Source: [Eubacterium] saphenum (GTDB lineage Bacteria; Bacillota; Clostridia; Peptostreptococcales; Anaerovoracaceae). Taken from it: a stretch of DNA of 42,476 nt. The position numbers were made by a program, and so were the translations under genes. This document shows positions 36,646-42,476 of the stretch, piece after piece. The number at the start of each line of letters is the position of its first letter. Within the stretch, counting starts at the first letter, position 1. The notes beneath the pieces were generated by a model. That model saw nothing but the letters and a program-made list of their open reading frames with translations, had not been told where the DNA came from and made no database searches. The stretch is from NCBI GenBank assembly GCA_004555725.1, contig SFHC01000016.1, positions 1 to 42,476 on the forward strand, read 5' to 3'.

Positions 36646-38037
36646 TTACTGTTTTTCAAACATATCTTTACTTACGCCGCAGACTGGGCAGTGCCAGTCG
36701 TCCGGGAGATCTTCAAAGGCTGTCCCCGCAGGGATTCCGTGTTCCGGATCGCCCTTCTCCGGGTCGTACAGGTAGCCGCATGGACCACACCGGTAAACGG
36801 CAGGTTTCTCCTGTTTCCCGGTTTCTTCTGCAGCGCCCTCCTCAGAAGTGTTTCCGAGCAAGCTGCGCACCAGCGCCGGAATGCCTGCAAAATCTGCTTC
36901 CTCCGGATTCCACTGGGAGCGGATATTTTCATCCACCACCTCAAATCCGGCCTTGCGCAGGGATTCCTGAATGCACTTTACACTCTCTCCGCTCCATCCG
37001 TAGCAGCCGAAAGCAGCTGCTTTCTTATTCTTGAACTTCAGCTGTCTCAGGAACTCCAGCCAGCCGGCTACGGAAGACAGATAGCTGTTTGCAACGGTCG
37101 GTGAACCGACAGCGATGGCTTTGGACTTGAAGACTTCCGTCATCACTTCATTCTTATCCGACTTTGCGATATTGAAGACTTTTACCACGGTATTTGGGCT
37201 CTGTCTGTGAATCTCATCCGCGATCTTGTGTGCGATCTTCGCGGTTCCTTCCCACATCGTGTCGTAAGCGACGGTCACCTGATCTTCCTGATATGCGTCT
37301 GCCCACGCCGCGTATTTCTCGACGATCTGCAGCGGGTTATCTCTCCAGATGGCGCCGTGTGAAGGCGCAATCATCTCGATATTCAGATTGAACCCGCTGA
37401 TCTCCTCAAGTTTCTTTTTCAGGATCGGTGCAAACGGGTTCAGGATGTTGGCAAAGTATTTCATTGCCTCCTTGTTGAGCAGGCACTGGTCCGCTTTATC
37501 GTTGAACAGTTCTTCTACTGCATAGTGCTGGCCAAAGGCGTCGTTAGAGAAGAGAATGTTGTCTCCTGTCATGAATGTTGCCATGGAATCCGGCCAGTGG
37601 AGCATCTGCATTTCCACAAAGACGAGTTTCTTGCCATTTCCGATATCTACGCTGTCGCCGGTTTTTACGACGTGGAAATTCCATCCGCGCTTTCCGTACT
37701 GTCCTTCAATGCTCTTGACGGCATTAGCAGTGCAGTAAATCGGCGTGTCCGGAATCTCGTCCATCAGAGCGGTAAGAGATCCGGAATGATCACATTCTCC
37801 ATGGTTGGCTACGATAAAATCAATTTTATTCAGGTCAATTTCCTGTTTCAGATTCTCGACAAAATCAAATCTGTGCGGAATCCACACGGTATCGACGAGT
37901 ACTGTTTTCTCTTCTTCGATCAGATACGCATTCTGGCTGGATCCATTCAGAATCGAATAGTCATCACCGTGAAAGCGCTCCAGCTCCCAGTCCAGATATC
38001 CGACCCAGCTGACGCTACCTTTTACATGCTTTCTCAT
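36646..38037 (-). CDS. Flavodiiron protein with fused rubredoxin (FprA/flavorubredoxin type)
   Basis: A 463-residue soluble protein that reduces O2 to water or NO to N2O. The metallo-beta-lactamase-like diiron domain has the ligands H79, E81, D83, H84 (NHGECDHSG), H147, D166 and H227 (APSHGAIW). A flavodoxin domain follows (about 250-395; AVGSPTVANSYLSSVAGW, GCYGWSGE). The C-terminus is a rubredoxin with C417, C420, C450 and C453, so electrons can enter directly. This fused layout is like flavorubredoxin. It lies 16 bases after a ferredoxin gene, a likely electron-donor partner, and downstream of a cupin gene next to a Crp/Fnr regulator. Confidence 0.95.
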   Translation of the reverse strand: MRKHVKGSVSWVGYLDWELERFHGDDYSILNGSSQNAYLIEEEKTVLVDTVWIPHRFDFVENLKQEIDLNKIDFIVANHGECDHSGSLTALMDEIPDTPIYCTANAVKSIEGQYGKRGWNFHVVKTGDSVDIGNGKKLVFVEMQMLHWPDSMATFMTGDNILFSNDAFGQHYAVEELFNDKADQCLLNKEAMKYFANILNPFAPILKKKLEEISGFNLNIEMIAPSHGAIWRDNPLQIVEKYAAWADAYQEDQVTVAYDTMWEGTAKIAHKIADEIHRQSPNTVVKVFNIAKSDKNEVMTEVFKSKAIAVGSPTVANSYLSSVAGWLEFLRQLKFKNKKAAAFGCYGWSGESVKCIQESLRKAGFEVVDENIRSQWNPEEADFAGIPALVRSLLGNTSEEGAAEETGKQEKPAVYRCGPCGYLYDPEKGDPEHGIPAGTAFEDLPDDWHCPVCGVSKDMFEKQ

Positions 38038-38053
38038 ATTCCGGCCTCCCTGC

Positions 38054-38239
38054 TTACGCTTCTTCGATCGCGCCGACTGGGCATCCGTTCATAGCTTCTG
38101 CAGCAGTGTCCTCTGCACCTGCCGGAACTTCCTCTTCAATTGCGTGTGCCTTTCCGTCGTCACCCATGGAGAAAACCTCCGGGCAAGTGGCTTCACATAA
38201 TCCGCATCCGATGCATGTATCATTAACTCTGTACTTCAT
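38054..38239 (-). CDS. Small single-cluster [4Fe-4S] ferredoxin
   Basis: A 61-residue ferredoxin. The motif CIGCGLCEATCPEVF and the distal Cys-Pro CPVGAI give one 4Fe-4S cluster; the long acidic middle is typical of Fer-type monocluster proteins. An AGGAGG site precedes the ATG. It is read together with the flavodiiron gene and probably supplies it with electrons. Two direct repeats lie upstream. Confidence 0.95.
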   Translation of the reverse strand: MKYRVNDTCIGCGLCEATCPEVFSMGDDGKAHAIEEEVPAGAEDTAAEAMNGCPVGAIEEA

Positions 38240-38264
38240 AATTCTGTTCCTCCTGTAAGTTCTT

Positions 38265-38299
38265 TGTATGGTTATATGTTTATTTATGTATGGTTATAT
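38265..38299 (-). repeat. Pair of 13-bp direct repeats upstream of the ferredoxin gene
   Basis: TGTATGGTTATAT (read on the plus strand) occurs at 38265-38277 and 38287-38299, exactly 22 bases apart, two helical turns. It lies 26-60 bases upstream of the ferredoxin ATG, in the promoter zone (a weak TTGCTG lies just upstream). Spacing fits a protein binding the same face twice. The regulator is unknown. Confidence 0.6.
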
Positions 38300-38371
38300 A
38301 TCAGCAATGGTTTATCGTACTGAATGTCTGCGCTTTCCCTGCTGTCCGCCGGCAGTTTTACCGCTCTCCGG

Positions 38372-39025
38372 TTATTCCAGAGTCAGCAGCAGCGCCATCT
38401 TGAACTTCTCGGTCGCCTTGACCAGGTGCAGTCCGCCCTTTGCAAAGTGGAAATTCTCTCCCGCCTTGATCGTGTGCTCTTTGCCCTCATATCCGATGAC
38501 GCCCTCGCCGTCCAGCGCAAAGATCAGAGCTTCTCCCGGCGCGGCATGCTCGGACAAGCCTGCTCCCTTGTCAAATGCCATGATGACAAATTTCATTTTG
38601 TCGTTGTGGACGACATCCATGTTTACGATCTTTCCGTCCTGGTACGGCACGAGGTCGGCCAGTTTAAAAACTTCTCCTGCTTTAATTGCTGTGTTCATAA
38701 TATCCCTCCTGGTAATTGTCAATTCTGTATAGACAGTGCCCGTTTCTGTGCGCATTCCAACGGGCTGATCTGCCGGCGCCAAAATGCCTTCTCCGGCGCC
38801 GAGTTTCCCGAAAACCCCGCTCTTTCCGTACACCTCTGTCTCTCCGCACGCCGGCAGGATCATCTTATAGTAAGGAAAGATTTCCGCACTGATGTCTGTC
38901 TCTGCCGCCAGTGAAAAATATGTGACGGAATGTTCTCCGGAATGAACCTCCTTCGAGATCGTGCACCCCGGAACCGGAGCATTGTCCTTCGCAATGGAAA
39001 ATACCTTTCCGACTGTTTCTTTCAT
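38372..39025 (-). CDS. Two-domain cupin protein
   Basis: A 217-residue protein of the RmlC-like cupin fold. The C-terminal cupin (about 120-215) is clear: HAAPGEALIFALDGEGVIGYEG and GENFHFAKGGLHLVKA give the two conserved motifs with histidines. The N-terminal half has weaker cupin-like strands. The ligand or metal is unknown. It is divergent from the Crp/Fnr gene and upstream of ferredoxin and flavodiiron genes in the same direction (132-base gap). Such cupins often accompany redox or stress regulons; here that is inferred from the context. Confidence 0.85.
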   Translation of the reverse strand: MKETVGKVFSIAKDNAPVPGCTISKEVHSGEHSVTYFSLAAETDISAEIFPYYKMILPACGETEVYGKSGVFGKLGAGEGILAPADQPVGMRTETGTVYTELTITRRDIMNTAIKAGEVFKLADLVPYQDGKIVNMDVVHNDKMKFVIMAFDKGAGLSEHAAPGEALIFALDGEGVIGYEGKEHTIKAGENFHFAKGGLHLVKATEKFKMALLLTLE

Positions 39026-39086
39026 TCTGCACCATCCCTTTCTATAAACCTATCTATTAGCTCTCTATTTCCTTTGTCAGCTATAC

Positions 39087-39151
39087 AATATACGATCCTG
39101 CACCATAATTCCGTATCTATGGATACACTTTGAAATATTTTTGTGTATAAT
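39087..39151. promoter_or_regulatory. Divergent promoters sharing one Crp/Fnr-format palindrome
   Basis: GTATC-TATG-GATAC (39113-39126) is a perfect 5-4-5 palindrome, the format used by Fnr-type proteins. To its right, on the plus strand, TATAAT (39146-39151) is the -10 for the Crp/Fnr gene; to its left, on the minus strand, TATATT (39087-39092) is a likely -10 for the cupin gene. Neither has a good -35. The palindrome centre would lie near -40 for both promoters, the position of class II activators. Confidence 0.6.
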
Positions 39152-39172
39152 TTAGGGGGGCAAAAGAAAAAC

Positions 39173-39208
39173 GGAGCATCCCGCGGAAAAAGCCGCGCCG
39201 GATGCTCC
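39173..39208 (+). promoter_or_regulatory. Stem-loop in the leader of the Crp/Fnr gene
   Basis: GGAGCATCC (39173-39181) pairs with GGATGCTCC (39200-39208), enclosing a CGCGG/CCGCG stem with a 6-nt loop (AAAAAG). It is directly upstream of the AAGGCGG ribosome site. No U-run follows, so it is not an ordinary terminator. Confidence 0.6.
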
Positions 39209-39237
39209 TGAAGCAAGGGAGAAAGGCGGTATTGACA

Positions 39238-39912
39238 ATGAATTACACTGCACTGGAACACAGTCCGATCTTCAAAGGGATTCCCGAGGCTGAGCTTCGC
39301 GAACTTCTTCAGGCCGTTCCTTACCATGTTCAGCACTATGAAAAAGACGAAACGATTTTCTATCAGATGGATCCGGCAGAAAGAATCGGAATTATTCTGG
39401 ACGGCTCCGTCCAGGCGCAGAAGATGTTTCCGAACGGAAGCCAGGTCAACGTATCGACCCGCCGTCCCGGAGACATCATCGGCCCGGCTGCCGCATTCTC
39501 GGAAAGCCGAAAATATCCCTGTGATGTCACGGCGACAGAACCGTCAGACATCCTGATTATCCGCCGGGAGGACGTGCTGCGCCTGATGCAGAGCGACCTG
39601 CGCATCCTGGAAAACTTCCTGACCGAAATTTCCACTGCCGCCTATATGCTGCAGCAGCGGATCGAGCTGTTCTCCTATACCGGCATCGCAAAAAAAGCCG
39701 CTTTCTGGCTCCTGATGAAACAGAAGGAAAGCGGCCGGGATCAGATTCCCGTTCCCGGATCCATGACCAAATGGGCGATGCTGATGAACGTGTCTCGAAC
39801 TTCCCTGCACCGCGAGCTGAAAAAGATGGAAACCCTAAACCTGATTCAGTATTCCTCTCATGCGATCACAATCAAAGATGCGGACGGACTGCAGGAGATG
39901 CTGAGTGACTAG
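39238..39912 (+). CDS. Crp/Fnr-family transcriptional regulator
   Basis: A 224-residue regulator. Residues about 10-120 form the cyclic-nucleotide-binding-type beta barrel (LDGSVQAQKMFPNGSQ, RPGDIIGPAAAFSES); residues 150-220 form the winged helix-turn-helix (MTKWAMLMNVSRTSLHRELK). There is no N-terminal cysteine cluster of Fnr type, only one Cys in the barrel (KYPCDV). The ATG at 39238 has AAGGCGG 8-9 bases upstream. It is divergent from the cupin gene, and a shared palindrome suggests that it controls both itself and the cupin/ferredoxin/flavodiiron set. Confidence 0.92.
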   Translation: MNYTALEHSPIFKGIPEAELRELLQAVPYHVQHYEKDETIFYQMDPAERIGIILDGSVQAQKMFPNGSQVNVSTRRPGDIIGPAAAFSESRKYPCDVTATEPSDILIIRREDVLRLMQSDLRILENFLTEISTAAYMLQQRIELFSYTGIAKKAAFWLLMKQKESGRDQIPVPGSMTKWAMLMNVSRTSLHRELKKMETLNLIQYSSHAITIKDADGLQEMLSD

Positions 39913-39942
39913 ATGCGATTCGTCCTGCAGCGGCTTTCGCTT

Positions 39943-39975
39943 AAAAAAGGCAGATCATCATCGCCAATCTGCCTT
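39943..39975 (-). terminator. Terminator after the toxin gene
   Basis: AAGGCAGAT (39947-39955) pairs with ATCTGCCTT (39967-39975), 11-nt loop; on the minus strand the U-run from A6 (39943-39948) follows. It lies between the convergent regulator and toxin genes and fits termination of the toxin transcript. Confidence 0.8.
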
Positions 39976-40021
39976 GTCATGATATCTCAAATACTATAAT
40001 AAACACTCTCGGTCACGACCA

Positions 40022-40321
40022 TTAATATAAAAGCCGTCTTACTTCCATTATTTTTTTATCCTGCTCATGTATTACTACATAAAATATAGTGTAATTTCCA
40101 ACATATATCCGATAATAAGGATACTTCCTGTTCCTTTTTGAAACATATGGTTCAAAAAATTCTGCAATCGAAGACCGGTCCAGGATTGCCTTCTCTATGG
40201 CATCGAGGAGATTTGCTGCCGCAACTGTATTATTCAATCTTTCTGAAATATAAACTGTCATCTCCTCCAGATCGTTGTAAAACGTTGGCGTGTAACGCAA
40301 CTCATACTTGCTGTTTGACAT
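40022..40321 (-). CDS. ParE/RelE-family toxin
   Basis: A 99-residue protein of the type II toxin superfamily RelE/ParE. The pattern YTPTFYNDLEEMTVYISERLNN at the start, YPYYRIYVGNYTIFYVVIHEQ in the core beta sheet and the C-terminal KIMEVRRLLY are typical. RelE members cut mRNA and ParE members poison gyrase; this sequence does not decide between them. The frame is intact. Its ATG overlaps the end of the antitoxin frame by 20 bases, the usual arrangement. The upstream antitoxin is rearranged, so control is uncertain. Confidence 0.85.
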   Translation of the reverse strand: MSNSKYELRYTPTFYNDLEEMTVYISERLNNTVAAANLLDAIEKAILDRSSIAEFFEPYVSKRNRKYPYYRIYVGNYTIFYVVIHEQDKKIMEVRRLLY

Positions 40322-40696
40322 TTAATTTTCCCCGAATCCCTCCGAATACTTCCTCGTGTGTCATTCTTCTGGAATCTTTTTCAGCCTGAAGGTCAGCTTC
40401 ATCTAAAGCGTTCTCCACCGGATCCGTTAACTCGGAGTACGCTTCCAAACTGAGCAGCACCATCGATCCATAGCCATTCTTAGTGAGATACACCGGCTGA
40501 CCTTCTTTAACACAGCTTTCAATTTCTGCAAATTTATTACGCAGATCCGAATCTGCTCTTCATAGATCTCCATGCTCATCACAACCATTTCACCATATCC
40601 GTTTTTCGTCACAAAAATTGGTTCTTTGCTGTCATGACACATCTTGGAAATATGATTTGTATTCTTCAATTCCCTGATTGGTATGATCTGTGGAAT
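40302..40696 (-). pseudogene. Hybrid Phd/YefM-type antitoxin, frame broken at a junction
   Basis: Two antitoxin halves are joined out of frame. The first frame (from an ATT at 40696 with GGAGGTGA upstream, or TTG at 40669) reads PQIIPIRELKNTNHISKM, EPIFVTKNGYGEMVVMSMEIYEE and then continues to a stop at 40427 as unrelated residues. The second frame, entered after a stop at about 40560, reads DSDLRNKFAEIE, PVYLTKNGYGSMVLLSLEAY and THEEVFGGI, a near-complete antitoxin without its start. Each half has its own TKNGYG motif, so this is a fusion of two different antitoxin genes, not one frameshifted gene. A truncated product could start at a GTG (40493). Confidence 0.7.
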
Positions 40697-41218
40697 ATCC
40701 TCACCTCCATGGCCTCATTATACTATAATAATACTCTTATTCTTCGAACGATTTCTCAAAAACCCAGAGAATGATTCATGATTTCCTGTTATCAAATATC
40801 TGTAAATCGACAAATCCAGAACACAAAACAGGACTTTTATTTGATTGCGCACAACTCTGTTTCCGGATTTCTGTCTCCATTTCGCTTTCCGGCTCTAATT
40901 TTCCTTCTATCTTTGCTGATTTCTGCTTTCAGCATGAAAAGCTACCAGTGTATACTGTGTACTGTTTCTAACAGCATGCATCATCATAAAGAACTGCAAA
41001 CTTTTTCTTATAAATACATAATATTCAATCAATAGTGCCGTGAATTCTCAGTGCTCTATCCTTATCTTTCACACGGCAGTTCATCTTGCGTTCCCGAATC
41101 GCGGTTATTTTTCAAAACGATAACAGAAAAAGGCAAACTCCTCATTTGTGTTCTGTTCCTCGCGAAAATGCAGATTCAGGAACATGGAGTCGGGAAATTA
41201 TTCCCCGGTCGTAGCCTG
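40697..41218. other. Intergenic region, no gene seen
   Basis: An A/T-rich stretch of about 520 bases. It begins with a -10-like TATAAT (40717-40722, minus strand) for the antitoxin region, without a good -35. No convincing coding frame or RNA was seen. It separates chromosomal genes from the GC-rich recombinase region and may be eroded mobile-element DNA. Confidence 0.5.
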
Positions 41219-41346
41219 CCGGCGCTTCACCGCACTCGCGGTTCGAACGTTCGCTGAACGTTCTCACTTGCGCTCGTGCCTGCGGAGTTCGATTCTCCTC
41301 TTGGCAATAAAAAAGCAGAGCTTTCGCTCTGCTTGAAGTAATGGAG
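41219..41346. repeat. Structured 128-bp repeat, copy 1
   Basis: About 94% identical (8 differences) to copy 2 at 41395-41522, the same length. It holds an ordered series of hairpins on the plus strand: GAACGTTC-gct-GAACGTTC (41245-41263), GGAG-TTCGATT-CTCC (41284-41298), and AAGCAGAG-6 nt-CTCTGCTT with an A-run on its left, a bidirectional terminator. It also holds GTTCGATTC, which looks like a tRNA T-loop, though no tRNA fits. Confidence 0.85.
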
Positions 41347-42476
41347 ATGAGGAGAGTCCGGCTGGGCCCCTTCCCCATCCCGGCTCGCGCTCTTCCGGCG
41401 CTTCGCCGCACTCGCGGTTCGAGCGTTCACTGAACGCTCTCACTGTCGCTCGTGCCTGCGGAGTTCGATTCTCCTCCTGGCAATAAAAAAGCAGAGCTTT
41501 CGCTCTGCTTGAATTAATGGAGCCGAGGGGGAAGCAGTCGAACTCGACGGCTTCCCCTTTAACAAAAGGGGATTCGTCGGTCCAATACTCATCCAGCGAG
41601 AACCAGTCCCGCCACGTGATTTCCTGCTTGTCGTCCTCGGAGAACCACATGCTCACGACGAGCTTGTCATCGTAAAGATAGACTTTATCCACGAAATACT
41701 CGAAGACCTGGTCTCGAATCTCCGGGTCGTTCACGTCGGCGTGCAGGAACTTGTCGAAGTACGCCTGGATGCTGTGCCTGTCCTCGCACAGCGACACGCG
41801 GACGTTTTCCGTCCCTATGGCATCGTCCAGGGCGCTCTTCTGCTCTTCGAGCTGCGTGAGGCGTTCGGTCACCGTGTCGCTGACCACGCCCCTCTCGATG
41901 ACCTTCACGAGGTTCGCGAGGCTTTTCTCCACTTCCCTGCGCTTCGCCTCCAGCGCTTCGAGATACGCGGTGTCGTCGTGGTTCCTCTCGTAATACTCCG
42001 CCGCATCCAGGGCGAGCGCCGTCACGTTCTCCTCGTCGTCGACGATGTTGTGCAGGGCGAACAGCACCATGTCCTCTAGGTCCCGCTTGCGGGCCTTGTG
42101 CAGGTGGCACTCCTTCCTGCGCTGGGCGGAGCAATAGTAGTAGTAATACTTCCGCCCGGTCTTGCTCGTACCCGACACGCCCTGCATGGTGCTCCCGCAC
42201 TCACCGCAATAGAGCTTGCCCGTGAGCCAGTAGCGCGGGGCCTCGGCGTCGTCCATGCCGTGCGCCCGCTGCGAACCCTTGCGCTTGTTCTCGGCGAACC
42301 GCCTTTGCGCCCTATCGAAAGTCGCCTCGTCGACAAGGACGGGCATTCCGCCGGCGACCGTGATGTCGCCGTGGTGGTACTCGCCGATGTAGGCGCGGTT
42401 CTTGAGCATCTTGTTCAGCATGTTCACGCTGAACTTCGCGTTCCTCGGCGTGCGCAGGCCCTGCGCGTTCATCTCC
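41264..42476 (-). CDS. Large serine recombinase, C-terminal part (partial at right edge)
   Basis: A 402-residue visible part, running off the right edge, so the catalytic serine domain is not seen. Visible are the end of the recombinase domain (SVNMLNKMLKNRAYIGEY, a typical block), a zinc ribbon (YCGECGSTMQGV with later YYYCSAQRRKECHLHKA), and a long coiled coil (KRREVEKSLANLVK). These match site-specific integrases of conjugative elements and prophages. The frame stays open through both 128-bp repeats, giving an odd Arg/Glu-rich tail from about residue 315; the true C-terminus may be earlier in evolution. The gene is clearly GC-richer than the rest of the window. Confidence 0.85.
   Translation of the reverse strand, partial: EMNAQGLRTPRNAKFSVNMLNKMLKNRAYIGEYHHGDITVAGGMPVLVDEATFDRAQRRFAENKRKGSQRAHGMDDAEAPRYWLTGKLYCGECGSTMQGVSGTSKTGRKYYYYYCSAQRRKECHLHKARKRDLEDMVLFALHNIVDDEENVTALALDAAEYYERNHDDTAYLEALEAKRREVEKSLANLVKVIERGVVSDTVTERLTQLEEQKSALDDAIGTENVRVSLCEDRHSIQAYFDKFLHADVNDPEIRDQVFEYFVDKVYLYDDKLVVSMWFSEDDKQEITWRDWFSLDEYWTDESPFVKGEAVEFDCFPLGSINSSRAKALLFYCQEENRTPQARATVRAFSERSNRECGEAPEEREPGWGRGPAGLSSSPLLQAERKLCFFIAKRRIELRRHERK
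41395..41522. repeat. Structured 128-bp repeat, copy 2
   Basis: Direct repeat of copy 1, offset by 176 bases. Its main hairpin is GAGCGTTC-act-GAACGCTC (41421-41439). Compared with copy 1, an A-T pair has become a G-C pair (41247/41261 versus 41423/41437), a compensatory change that keeps the stem. The terminal AAGCAGAG..CTCTGCTT hairpin and the GTTCGATTC segment are unchanged. It overlaps the end of the recombinase reading frame. Confidence 0.85.

Noticed and set aside
41281..41306. 3' end of a tRNA gene (GTTCGATTC T-loop)
   Set aside because: No acceptor, D-arm or anticodon arm can be drawn upstream, the T-stem has a mismatch, and the same segment recurs in both repeats.
41142..41411. An 89-codon open frame on the minus strand through repeat copy 1
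   Set aside because: Its residues mirror the odd tail of the recombinase frame and come from the repeat, not from a separate protein.

Overview
The window looks like a chromosomal segment of a low-to-mid-GC anaerobic Bacillota, most likely a Clostridia/Lachnospirales-type gut or oral organism. The signs are Gram-positive features (lipoproteins with a lipobox, a sortase-anchored wall protein, strong GGAGG ribosome binding sites, B. subtilis-style ARG boxes), anaerobe enzymes (flavodiiron protein with fused rubredoxin, small ferredoxin, HdrD/GlpC-like Fe-S protein) and two NSS-type sodium symporters. No genus can be fixed from sequence alone. Most genes lie on the minus strand.

Layout. 1-89: a promoter and leader resembling a ribosomal RNA operon start, reading leftward out of the window. 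359-2765: a polar amino-acid ABC importer (glnH-glnP-glnQ order). 3039-5342: a U32/RlhA-like protein. 5490-11313: arginine/pyrimidine block, carAB divergent from argG, each promoter with an ARG-box-like operator over its -35. 11622-14568: mreB/mbl and a Na/Pi cotransporter with a PhoU-like tail. 15055-18647: a degenerate radical-SAM-like protein, a TetR-family regulator and a divergent NSS transporter. 18757-21533: a three-gene operon (VTT membrane protein, Fe-S oxidoreductase-like protein, APH-fold kinase). 21846-24995: two convergent glycosyltransferases. 24999-27092: two exported rhodanese paralogues. 27405-30352: a second NSS transporter, a small protein and an M20 peptidase, behind a leader with a large dyad. 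30553-32484: membrane-anchored esterase and ZIP metal transporter. 32922-35909: a Cna/pilin-type wall adhesin with a thioester-like head. 36224-39912: small membrane protein, flavorubredoxin, ferredoxin, cupin and a divergent Crp/Fnr regulator, probably a redox or NO/O2 stress module. 40022-40696: a ParE/RelE toxin with a rearranged antitoxin. 41219-42476: the GC-rich 3' part of a large serine recombinase whose end carries two copies of a hairpin-rich 128-bp repeat.

How it works together. The left half is mostly housekeeping: amino-acid uptake feeding carbamoyl-phosphate and argininosuccinate synthesis under likely ArgR control, plus cell shape and phosphate uptake. The right half is more accessory: surface protein, redox defence, toxin-antitoxin remnant and a mobile-element boundary. 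The points most worth a second look are the radical-SAM pseudoenzyme, the thioester domain lacking its glutamine, the hybrid antitoxin beside an intact toxin, the symmetric Crp/Fnr-type operator between two divergent promoters, the leader dyad of the second NSS gene, and the duplicated structured repeat at the recombinase end. No clearly novel multi-gene defence system was seen, and no CRISPR array or tRNA gene was found.
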